Source: Heterotrichella gracilis
Lineage: Eukaryota > Sar > Xanthophyceae > Tribonematales > Xanthonemataceae
NCBI GenBank assembly: GCA_032358255.1
Contig: JAULBX010005109.1
Coordinates: 1 to 64,000, forward strand
DNA: 64,000 nucleotides
Reading direction: 5' to 3'
Part shown: in pieces, positions 49,301-59,395 of the stretch
Position numbering within the stretch: the stretch's first letter is position 1
Layout of the letters: each line of letters opens with the position of its first letter
Translations under genes and position numbers: made by a program
Notes under the pieces: model-generated
Told to the model about the DNA's origin: nothing
The model's input: only the letters and a program-made list of their open reading frames with translations
The model's database searches: none

Positions 49301-49813
49301 CGAAGTGACCTACTTGCAGTACCAGGCATGAAGAAGACAACAGTGAGCGCAAGAAACCTCTTATGTGAGCCACTAAGATGGCTGGTGCGATTATACTGAG
49401 GTGGGGGTTGGAGTGCGCCCAGCCACCCAGTGCATGCATATGCCAAGCAGCAATACCCGCGAGCCTCACCAACAAATAGAGAAAGCGGTCACACAAACGA
49501 CTGAAAAACTAAGATTCAGATACCAAGCACACAGGCTGCGCCCCAGCTTAGCCCATACCACACACCCCTTCCAACCACCGCCACGGTACCCCACATCCAA
49601 GCCACCCCCAAAACCCCACGCCAGCCAGCCTCCACCACGATACGACCCACTATCACCCCCTACAGCCCCTCTCCCATATGCATGCATTAGTTTTCCCCTA
49701 GATTGCCAGCTGCTTACCGCTCCGTAGTCATACTGCCGGAACCGTGCGAAGGACTCAGCACCTCCCCCGGCCTTGCCACCACGGTCTCCGCCCTTCCCAC
49801 CACGGTCTGCCAT
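31333..49813 (-). CDS. BRR2: U5 snRNP 200-kDa helicase BRR2 (Ski2-like, two helicase cassettes)
   Basis: Thirty-seven exons between 49813-49718 and 31600-31333 all join in frame, giving about 2170 residues (Arabidopsis 2171, human 2136, from memory). The order is an N-terminal plug region with acidic runs ([13 protein letters not shown]), helicase cassette 1 with Walker A APTGAGKT (about 523-530), DEIH (about 635-638) and motif [11 protein letters not shown], a Sec63-like module, cassette 2 with Walker A APTGSGKT (about 1369-1376), DELH (about 1477-1480) and QMMGRATRP, and a second Sec63/FN3 module ending acidic. BRR2 unwinds U4/U6 during spliceosome activation. Cassette 1 is the active motor; cassette 2 is regulatory, in line with its altered motif VI. 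The start is the ATG at 49813 ([13 protein letters not shown]). The gene spans 18.5 kb because introns are long. Several contain copies of exon edges. Confidence 0.97.
32774..32818 (-). repeat. Duplicated in-phase mini-exon of BRR2
   Basis: This 45-bp segment copies the 3' end and donor of the real exon at 33001-32888 with three or four mismatches, and is preceded by a usable acceptor (TTGCAG). It is phase 0 at both ends and would insert [15 protein letters not shown] after [16 protein letters not shown] if included. TTTAGGG-like repeats (32836-32860) separate copy and original. I left it out of the BRR2 model because the family has only one copy. Confidence 0.8.
47096..47360 (-). repeat. Decayed tandem copies of a BRR2 exon edge in the adjacent intron
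   Basis: About three diverged copies of the acidic-run exon edge (real edge 47408-47480) lie in the intron at about 47096-47150, 47190-47230 and 47305-47360. They are spaced by sequences like AAAACCCTACCACACCCTA. They keep the CTC/CATCC-rich pattern that encodes Asp/Glu but not the frame or splice site, so they are non-coding. Confidence 0.65.
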
Positions 49814-50690
49814 TGCGGCGGTGGGGGGCGTAAGGGGTGCTACAGGAGCAAGGAGCCGTGATGACCCGGTGTGATGAGGGGTGGGGGAAGATCAGGCGCT
49901 GATGCCCTGAAATAGTCCTTGGGACGTGTGGTGCGTGCTCTCTGCTCGTATTGCTGCCACCAACCACAGCAGACAGAAATAACAATAAGAGTGCCTGTGG
50001 CAGGGTTCTGCACGTATTTCCAGGCGTTTAGAGAAGTTCTAACCCAAGATCTTTTGCTCTTTGCTCAGCTTGACTTGTGGCCTCACTCCCCGATGTGTAG
50101 ATTTGCGGCTCTTCCCACTGCGGCTCATGCATGCATGCATCTTTGCAAAAAAACCCTCCGGGCGTGGTTGTTGATAGGTTGCGCAGCACGACACCGTCTA
50201 AAGACCAACTGTTCATCTGTGACCGGTCTCTGCTGCAGCACCAGTGCCAAGGACCTGCCAATCTTGGGTCAAACTGCCAACGCTCGCATTGCTGGTGCTT
50301 GTGCTGGTGCCAACGCTTGTGCAGCGCTGCCTGTGCCACTCCTGTGCCGACCAACCAAGGTGGTAACACCAGCCCACCTCCTGTCACTTGATCCACAGGA
50401 TTTGACTTTATCACCCTGCAATTCTTATCCTGGGTCGTCTATACCTTTCCCTGTTAACCGTGACGTACTGTAAGCAATATTACTTGCTAGGGGTGCAGGT
50501 GACTCCGCTTGGTCTGTCTGGCAACTTGCACAGCCACCCTGCTGTACCCATAGATCTCTACAGTCGCTCAGTGCCATCTTGCCAGGTGGCAACAGAGAAC
50601 TTCTCGTCTGGTCGATTATCTGTACAGCCTCCATGGAACCCATCCCTAAGCGCTACATGTTTGAGCAGTTCTTGAGACAACCTGGGGTGT
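49814..50690. promoter_or_regulatory. BRR2 promoter region and PIG-A 3' UTR
   Basis: Both neighbouring genes run on the minus strand, so this stretch carries the downstream end of PIG-A and the promoter and 5' leader of BRR2. No coding or RNA feature could be supported. A CATGCATGCATGCATC run occurs at about 50127-50142. Confidence 0.5.
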
Positions 50691-53600
50691 TCAGCTGCCG
50701 TCGGCACGTGGGCCAACCACACAGTCATTGCCCTGCACCGCCTGCTCATGGCCATCCACCTCAACCCCCCTTCCCCCCATCACCCCGACATCCAGCGCCA
50801 CCTCCACCCCCTCCGGCGGCACCAGCCACTGCAGCAGCACCAGCACCAGCAGCTCCAGCAGCCCCACCACCACAAACAGCCCCCCCACCACCGTCCCACA
50901 GCCGTAGAAGCGCCTCAGGGTTGTGGCTGGGCCCCTGGGGGGCGCGCGCGCCAACGTGTCGTACACGCCTTGCGTGCGAGCAGCCACGTCCTGCCAGCTG
51001 TACATGCGCCGCACCTGGGCAAGGGGGTACATGTAGTGGATCAGATGGGGTGGAAAGCGTGTGCGCACCCTGGCGACCTCCACAGGGCATCTTTTATGCT
51101 ACTGAGCACTTTCAGCAGCAGAACATGTCTCAGCCTAGGTACCCTAAACTAGTGTGGCACCAGGCATTACATAGACACCGAGCCTTCCCCCCTCTTTCCC
51201 CAACCCACCAATCCACCCACTCACCCTCTCGTGGTTGGCCCATGGGTCCGCACCCCCCAGCCGCTCCATAGCCACCTCCACCCCCTCCACCAGTGCAGGG
51301 ACGGTGGGGGCGCACAGCGTGATCATGTCAGAGGGGAGCACCTGCAGGCAAGGGGGGGGGCAGAATGGAAAGTGGTAGCAACAGGGAGGGGAGATGCATG
51401 TATGTGTGGGCCATGCAGTTGCACACTGGTAGATGGATTGCTAGACCGCCTGTGCCTACCCTTGTGGACCATCTGAGATTTATATACACGCATGAGGTTG
51501 GGTAACCGCACAGACGGCTCCAGAAGCGTACTTCTGCCCCTACTATGCCACACAATCAGAAGCCCCCCATTGCAAAAATGCCCGCCCCCACCTCCGGCAC
51601 CCCCCCCACGCGCGTTGACACCACCTCCAGCCCCACCGCCGCCGCCTCCAGTATGCCCATGCAGAATGCCTCGGTGAGGGAGGCATTCAGGAAGATGTCG
51701 CCCTGGACCTGGAGGGGGGGAGGGGGCATAGGGTGTGTGTGGGGTGGTGGTGGTGGTACGGGGGAGTTGGGAGGACTTGGCAGTGTTGCAGACCGCATGC
51801 TACCACAGCATGATCTGTGGTATTGTTGGCCTAACCACACCTGCAGAGTGAAGCGGGTGCATCATGCCACATATAGCATTGCATCCTGGGGAGCTGTGTC
51901 CGTTGGAGCTGGTGTACCGTATCTTGAGCAGGCACAGTCAGTCAAGATGTGCCCAAAGGTGCAAATGGCGTATACCTATAGGCATGCGGATGAGTAGACC
52001 ACTGGCTATGCACCACAGTATGCATTGCCATGCATCGTCACGAGCTTACCAGCACCTCCCTTGCCCCCCCCTGTGCCACCTCCCCCAGCAGCTGCACCCT
52101 CCCCTGCAGCCCCCCGCGTGCAACCATGGCAGCCAGCTGGGGCCAGCTGGGGCCATCGCCACCTGGGCAGAGAAACGGGAAAGTCTTGTAAACGTGTACA
52201 ATACATAAGTGAAAATTACAAGTGATGAAACAATTGGGTTAATGGAGAGTGTCCAATTGAAGAAAACAAAATGTCAATGTCAATGTAATGCATCTAAAGG
52301 TATGGATATTCTGAAACTGTACTTTAATGCAATTATGCCGACGCTTGTCAAGGACTCCCCCGCTCCCTGTGCGCACCTATGATGAATCGCATGTGCGGGT
52401 GTCTGGCACACAGTCGTGGAATGACCTCCTCCAGCAGGTGCACACCCTTGCGGGGCACCAGGCGGGACAGGGTGACCACAGTGGGGGGGGTGCCTGGGGG
52501 GCGGCGGTGGGAGGCGGGGCGGAAGGAGGGGGCGTCGACAGCTGAGGACAGGGGTGTATGTGGGGTTACGGCGATTGGCTATGCATGGCTCATGTTTCGA
52601 GAGATACATGTGAGGCAATTCCCATCAGTACACATCTTTTCCAGATGATCATTTCTTCTTGTGAAAGAAGAAATTATTTACTTCTGCAATTGTTTTGCAG
52701 GAATGTCTCATTTCCTGGTTTTATGTCTTTTTTATTAAACGTACCATTATTCATGATCATGTTCATAGTCATTTGATGGATCTTAATCCTACAACGCTGA
52801 CAGCTAGCCACGAGCAACCATGCACTGCCCTATAAATTCGACCCATGAAGGCAGATATACGATAAGATAAACGGCCCAAAAATCAAGAGAGATAAGGATA
52901 TTAAGCCTCAAAAACTGAAAGATAGAGATAAACTTGAACCAGCAAGGGTTAAAGCTAAGACAAGGAATATTTTTTCAAGGATAAAGATAAACCGACCAAA
53001 AATACCAAAGCCGAAGATAAATCAAGGCTAATTTAGTTGCCTTCATGGGCCGAATAAATCCCTCCCCATCTTCACACCCCCCCCCCCCCTCGCCCGGCCC
53101 CACTCACCGTTTGGTATGACGCTCACCCTGTCCCTGTCCACACCCGCAACCTGCACCGTGTTATCCCTCCCTGATCGGCTCACGCATATGACTGCGTCCA
53201 CGTCGCACAGCGCAATTCGCATGGCGGCGGCGTGTAGGCGGGACAGGGGGCCATCGCACTCAAACAGGGAGTGGTTGGTGAACACAACCTGGGGGGAGAG
53301 GGAGGGTCAGGGCCGTTGGATGTGGATCAATCTGGTGGCGCGAGGGGCTGGGAACTGGAATCAGGGACAATACAAACAGCGCCGGGGGGTTTAGCGGTTT
53401 GTGCGCAATGTTAATGGGGCAACGCGACAATGGAACCCTACCTGAATACCCTTCCTGCTCACACACAGCCCTTGACCCCTGGTGGCAACCGGCCCCTGCC
53501 ACTGAATGTGCCTGCAGGTAGTGCATGCATGTTCATCCTCACCTTGTACCCCATCAGCCTTGCATGAATGCATGCCTCCAGTGCCAGTGTTGACCCTGCT

Positions 53601-54666
53601 TGATGGCCGTGCACCAGGCTGACCTGCTCCCTCAGCAGTATGCAGCGCAGCAGGGGGAGCGAGCCAAGCAGTGTTGGGAAGGTGGCGGAGGAGTAGAAGG
53701 GCAGGCGGGGCGCATAGTACACCTGGGAACAAGGGTGCACATGTCTGCCAGCTCATCCGGTCTCAATTCTGTCTCGCTTGCCTGGGTACTTGGAGGTGGT
53801 ACACGAAGCAGATGAAATACAAATTCCAAACGAAGTACAATAGATCAAGCACTTGTGATTATCTCATTCAAGATCCCACTTAAGTGGTGCCCTGGAGCTC
53901 ATGCTACTTTGCAGGAGGCAAGTGCCCCCGAGAGATAGTGGCCGGTTGGGGTTAGCCAGGCCAAACGTAGTTGTGGTGGGTGGCACTGGATTGCAGTAGT
54001 GACAGCATGCCTAGTCGCAGCGTTCCACCACCCACAGCGCTGCGCCCCCTTATGCTGCACTATTCCCCTCCTTCCCCCAATCCCCCATCCCCACCCCACC
54101 CCCACCTTGAGCCCGTGCGTGAGGTGGCGCACCCCGCAGCGCTGATCGTAAGCATGCGTCAGCACCACCACCTGCACAACCAGGGGGTCAAGGGGGGCTC
54201 ATGTGGTTGGGGGTGAGCCAGGCAGCTCAGGAGTGGGTGCGGGTGAGGAGGGGCGGCGCCAGCTGCAGCACTAGCGTATTGTGGAAATGGTATTGGAATG
54301 GTGTTGGAATCAACCCAGCAGCCGCTGGCAGGTGGCGCTGGGGTGAGGCGTGCAAGGGGTGGGGCCATGCAGGGGAGGTGGGGCAGTAAGGTGGTGGGCG
54401 GTGGGTGGTGGGTGGTGAGTGGAGGGTGGTGGTCACGAGGGTAGGGGCAAGGGCAAGGGGTATGTGGGTGCTGGGTGGTGAGTGGCCGCTGAAGCCCACC
54501 CACACGGACGGACCAAAGGGCTGCTGGGTGGCTGTCGTGGGTATTGTGGGCGCACCTTGTGTCCCCTTGCTATGAGGCACTGCGCCAGGTGGTATATGTG
54601 GCTCTCCACCCCCCCTATATTGGGGTAGAAGAAGTCGGACACCATGAGGACGCAGTGGGGGGCCAT
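50691..54666 (-). CDS. PIGA: GPI-anchor GlcNAc transferase catalytic subunit PIG-A (GT4 family)
   Basis: Nine exons, 54666-54556, 54171-54106, 53722-53543, 53288-53108, 52541-52377, 52162-52050, 51708-51592, 51341-51225 and 51014-50691, join in frame to 457 residues (human 484). Landmarks are [20 protein letters not shown] at the N terminus, [72 protein letters not shown], and the GT4 E-x7-E motif in [18 protein letters not shown] hydrophobic helix near the C terminus ([18 protein letters not shown]) is the ER membrane anchor. PIG-A moves GlcNAc from UDP-GlcNAc to phosphatidylinositol on the cytosolic face of the ER, the first step of GPI synthesis. The fourth intron carries a probable MITE. 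Confidence 0.96.
52837..53054. mobile_element. Probable MITE-like element in a PIG-A intron
   Basis: A 17-bp left end (TTCGACCCATGAAGGCA) at 52837-52853 is matched by its reverse complement with one mismatch at 53038-53054. The 184 bases between them are strongly AT-rich, unlike the GC-rich flanks. They hold internal repeats of a GATAAACGGCCCAAAAAT-like unit (about 52870 and 52985). There is no coding capacity. Size, inverted ends and AT-rich core fit a non-autonomous DNA transposon. A clear target-site duplication was not found. Confidence 0.6.
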
Positions 54667-55625
54667 TGTGGAAGGGGGCGGGGCGAGGGAGGGTGCAACA
54701 TCACGGGGAGGGGCGGGGTGTGTGTTGGGCGGGCAGGCGCCAGAAGGCTGGGTCGGGGGCGGGGGAGGGGAGTGGGGGGGTTAGGCAGCTCAGGCACACC
54801 AGCAGGCGAGCTGCTGATGTGTGGTTGGCCAGGCAACCTTGGCCAGGCAACCTTATACAGGCAAATGTCAACGTACTTGGAGCAGTGTCGCGGGTGCAGG
54901 CTATGCGAGCGACTTGATGGGTATTTCATCGGCCAGTTGCAACCGGCTTGGCAAGCCAGGTTAGTGTGCCAGGTCAAGCAACGTTGACACCAGCAGCCGC
55001 TTTGCAAGACTGAAAATTTGTTAAACAAGCAACCTACTCCTCGTAGTTTAAACGAGCTTGCCATCGGTTCAACAAACAGTTTTGAAAATGTCACATGCAT
55101 GCATGCAAACCTCCCCGCAGTTTCTGAGTTTTCTACTCCAGCAGTACTAAGTCTACCAATCCGAATGCCAGTTAATTGCCAAAGCTGCAAAGCCGCTGCT
55201 GCTCTGTTTTTCATCTTGGTTCTGTTTGGGTGGCGTGGGTGTTTGCGTTGCAGCCAATACTGTGGAAACTCGTCCCTGCTACCATCAGCCGGCAACCCCT
55301 TGTCCAACCCTGGTCCTGTCTCTGTCCAGCGTGTCTGCGCGGCCACTAGCCAGCCCTGTTGAACGCAACATATCATGTTTTAGAGGGTGTTGCTGTTGGT
55401 CAGGTCACAAGGAAGCTCATAGGCCGAGGTGGTCGTGGGGGGAGCAATGTGGGCGATGTCAGGGGCAGGGGCCATGGGCGGGCCAGTCAACCCCTCAAGC
55501 CAACCCACCAGGCGCCTCGAAGCACCCCCTCGACTGACGTTGGGACACACTCTGCACCTCCGTTCGCTGAAAGTACGCACCTTGCCTCATGCGTACTCCG
55601 CCACCACCACCACAAATGCGCACAA
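54667..55625. promoter_or_regulatory. Divergent promoter region between PIG-A and the sulfate-transporter ATPase
   Basis: The two start codons face outward across 959 bases. The sequence contains a CATGCATGCATGCA run (about 55093-55107) and a direct repeat of TTGGCCAGGCAACCTT near 54825-54855. No coding exon was recognised. Confidence 0.5.
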
Positions 55626-58600
55626 ATGCATGCGAGAGGGTCACTGGCTACCCCCACCGCTTGCACACCGCTGGCTCCTGGTTCGTCGCTTCTAAGTGCG
55701 TGTCATGCCTGAGCTGCTTTTCATCTGTCTCTGCAGGCTGCCTCGCACTCAAGACACCTGCAACAGCCCTCTCGGTAAGCACACCACCCCTTGGCTGGGC
55801 TATCGTGTCTGAGAAGAGTGTTTGCCCTGCCAATATGACCCGCGCATCCTCCCACCTGCCTCGGAATACCTCGTTTATCGTCCAATATACGAAGCTGCTG
55901 CCCTTGCGCACATCAAATCCGGGGACCATATGCATGCATTGTAACCCCTCCACACCACCCCTCACCCCCACCCCAGGCCGCGCCCCCTCCCCTCCACACC
56001 TGCAAGCTCCATAGATGAGCCTTCCACCTCCACTGCCACCTCCCCCCTGGACACCAGCCACCCGCACCACCCACACCACCCACAGGGGACCCAGCAGGTG
56101 CGCATCACAGGTTAACATACCCTATATACCTATGCCAGCTAACAGCACTATTGCATGCATACCCAGCTACATACCCACAGATGCACACACCACTACCTGG
56201 GGCATCCTCGTCGTACCCAGCGCCATCAGCTTGGCACCTGCTCCGTGGCCCAGGGCACAGCAACAACAGCCGCCTGTGCCTGTCCTGCGTTGGACGGGGC
56301 ATGCCACTGACATCTGTACTGTAATGTTGTCACCGCATATATGCGCTCCAGTAGTACAGCCAGGTTAGCAGTTAGTCCTACATACCTTGCGCCAACGCTG
56401 TCCTGGCACTGCGTACACCATCTCTCTGGCAGTCTCCAAATAATAGTAGAAGTTTTATCAGAAGAATTGATGTCATTCCCGCCTATATATTCAGAATGGC
56501 GCTGATGGCGGCCCTGCCAGCCATGAGACCAACGGCAGCGCCCCGCCCCAGGTGGCTGTGGGCACCAAGAACGGCGTGGGGGTGAAGGTGCGCGGCGTGA
56601 GCAAGCGCTTTGGACGCGGCTTCAGCGCAGTGGACGACGTGTCTGTGGACATACCCGCAAACCAGATAGTGGCGCTGCTGGGGCCCTCGGGGTCAGGTGC
56701 GTGTGGGGTGGTTGGGGGGTGGGTGTGGGGGTGGTGTGGATGCCTGCTGGGTATGCTAGGATTTGGATTTATGTTGGCAGCATCTGGTATCTGGCTGGAG
56801 CAGTCCTTGGGGCATTGCAATGCCTGGCGTGTGTGTCTCATGCTACCAGACTCACTGGGACTGGAGAATTGAACCCTGTCCTGTCAACTCTTAACCCCAA
56901 CCCTTCCCTCCCCCCTACCAGGCAAGACCACCCTGCTGCGCCTCATTGCTGGGCTGGAGGAGGTGAGCCAGGGGAGAATATTTTTTGACGGTGAGAGAGC
57001 CCGCATGGGGATGGGCATGGGTGTGGTGCAGCCGCTGCGATTGCCGCATTGGCCAGCGTGGCGGACTTGATTGTTGAGCTGAGCATCATGTGCTTTCAGC
57101 ACTCATCACATGCTGCATCGCGCCACCTGGCACACACGGCATTGCATCTGATGACTCAGGCCATTACTTCCATTACCATCCCATTAGCGCCCACCCATGC
57201 CATGGGAATGGTGCCACACCACACCACGCACAGCACACGCCACCATCACCCCATTGACCCACACAACCCTGCTTCGACCACACTGACTCAGTCGTGCACC
57301 CCATCCACCCACCCCTCTCCGCCCACCACGTTTACCTCCCCCCCCTGCAGATGTGGATGCCACAGACATCCCCGTACAGCAGCGCGATATCGGGTTTGTG
57401 TTCCAGTCCTACGCGCTGTTCCGCCACATGACGGTGGCGCAGAACATCGCCTTTGGGATACGCATACGCAAGCTGGACATCGATATGAACAAGAGGTGGG
57501 TGGGTGGGGCATTGGTAATATATGCCAGCCTTCTGCACTGATAGGCCAATATACAGTGCTAGTTGGGTCCTTCCTGCGGTCGGATCCCATTGTATGGCCT
57601 CATGTTGAACCTGGGGTAATCTGCTCTCGCTGCCATGCATGGTGATTTTTTAGGACCTGTACTCGACCACCCCCGCCTATCCTACCAACCACCGCTTCCC
57701 CCTCCCCAGGGTTGACGAGCTCCTGACCATCGTCAACCTTCCCGGCCTGGGCCACCGCTTCCCCAAGCAGCTGTCGGGGGGGCAGCGGCAGCGCGTGGCG
57801 GTGGCACGCGCCCTTGCCTGCGCGCCCCGCCTACTGCTGCTGGACGAGCCCTTTGGCGCGCTGGACCCCGTGGTGCGTGCCAGCCTGCGCCGGAGCCTGA
57901 AGGAGGTGGTGGAGCGGGTGGGGGTGACGGCGATTATGGTCACGCACGACCAGGTGAGGAAGGGGTGTGTGTGTGGGGGGGGGGGGGGAGGGGGGGGCTG
58001 CCGCTGATGGATGGAAGAGTGGGTGATGGGGAGGGTCGACTTAAGGTTCATATTGTGGTAAAGGGTTTAGGGTTTAGGGTTCACATTGTGGTAAGGGTCT
58101 AGGTTTCACCTTGTAGATAGGGACAGTACTCCAGGAGGCGAGCGGGGCTGGGTTCAGGACTCATCCCATGGTATTTGGCATCTGGTCACATTCCTTTCCA
58201 CCCATTATTCCCCTTCTCCCCCCCTTCTTTTCCCACCAGGAGGAGGCCTTTGACATTGCCGATCGCGTGGTGGTGTTCAACCGGGGCCGGATAGAGCAGG
58301 AGGGCACCCCGCACGAGATCCAGTCCTCCCCCGTGTCCCCCTTTGTCATGCACTTCACCTCGGACATCAACAAGGTGCCGGCGCAGTGCCAGGTGAGGGG
58401 GGGGATGATGGGCAACGGGGACTGCTTGGCGGCCATGTGGATGGTTGGAGTGGTGGGGTCACAACTTGTGGCAATTGTGAGCATGTGGCATGTGGTTGCC
58501 CTTGTGGAGGTGTGCATTCCCATTGAGAAATCCCTCACCAACCTTCTCCAATACACCAGCGCCTTGGGGGCTCGGGACACCCTTTGAGAACCCCTGCAAG

Positions 58601-59395
58601 GTTTAGGGCTTAGGGTCTGACCCTGCATCCTCACCCCTCCATCACTGAAACCACCAACCTCCACTCCGCAGCTTGTGCGGCGCATGGGCTTCACCACTGA
58701 CCAGCCCCTGGTGATGTTCACCGTCACCTGCCCGCGCATTTTCAAGGAGATGCCCGACCAGCTGTGCCCCGTGCGGGGTGTGGTTGAGGAGGATGGCTGC
58801 ATGCGCGCGCTGCCGGGCATGGTGCGCGAGAAGCTGTACATCGGTTGGACCGTCAAGTACTTTATTCGATTTGACGACGATGTGGTGAGTGCGCAGAACC
58901 GTTCAATTTGTTGTAAATAAAGACATATTGGAGGAAATGACTCTCTTGATAACATAGAAATTAATATTGTTTTTAAATTTAAGAAGAATACATTGACTGG
59001 ATAATTGTCATGTAAATATTCTGAAGTGCTGGCTTCTCCACTGCCATTTACGTTTATGTTACAGAAAGCGGCGTTCCCTGACTATGACTATGACATCTAC
59101 AATTCTGGCCGCCAATGGCTCCATCACAGTACCCAGGACCGCCGCCCCATGAGAAGCCTGCTGTGTGAGACACACATATTCGTATTTGACGGATCAACAC
59201 CGCAGTTTTACATATATCCAATGTGCTCCTCTTCATCAACCCCCTCCCCCTTTGCAGGAGATTGAGTACTGGCTGCCACGCCGCGAGGACCCCCTGGTTG
59301 CGGACTGCGAGGCGCTTGACCGTGTGTGGGTGTGGGTGCCGTCAGTGGGCATGAAGGGCTTCCACGAGGGGGAGCTGGACTCAACACCCATATAG
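55626..59395 (+). CDS. Chloroplast sulfate ABC transporter ATP-binding subunit (CysA/SabC type)
   Basis: Nine exons, 55626-55695, 55737-55774, 56495-56696, 56922-56990, 57351-57495, 57710-57953, 58240-58392, 58672-58884 and 59258-59395, join in frame to 423 residues. The first two exons encode a presequence ([19 protein letters not shown]). The ABC domain shows Walker A GPSGSGKT (99-106, split by an intron), signature LSGGQ (196-200), Walker B LLLLDEP (216-222) and H-loop VTHDQ. The C-terminal domain has RFDDDVEIEYWL and [10 protein letters not shown]. Chlamydomonas has a nuclear gene of this kind (SabC) working with SulP, SulP2 and Sbp at the chloroplast envelope, while some green algae keep cysA in the plastid. 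The start was chosen because it alone gives a presequence in phase with exon 2. Confidence 0.93.
58060..58115. repeat. TTTAGGG tract inside a short local duplication
   Basis: In the sixth intron of the sulfate ATPase gene, a segment reading GGTTCATATTGTGGTAA is repeated with one change about 35 bases on. GGGTTTAGGGTTTAGGG lies between the copies. It is the same arrangement as the exon-edge copies elsewhere, here with intron sequence. Confidence 0.75.

Noticed and set aside
48707-49496. Long minus-strand frames of 193-257 aa upstream of the second BRR2 exon
   Set aside because: They lie within the first BRR2 intron, have biased Pro/His/Ser composition and no domain; a by-product of GC-rich, stop-poor sequence.
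55589-55774. Alternative start [13 protein letters not shown] for the sulfate ATPase
   Set aside because: It reads through the intron 55696-55736 and gives a Cys-rich presequence. The spliced start at 55626 is in phase and looks like a transit peptide.
59065-59188. Possible extra exon in the sulfate ATPase gene ([13 protein letters not shown])
   Set aside because: It has a fair acceptor but no good phase-0 donor. Direct joining of 58884 to 59258 gives RFDDDVEIEYWL, as expected for the family.
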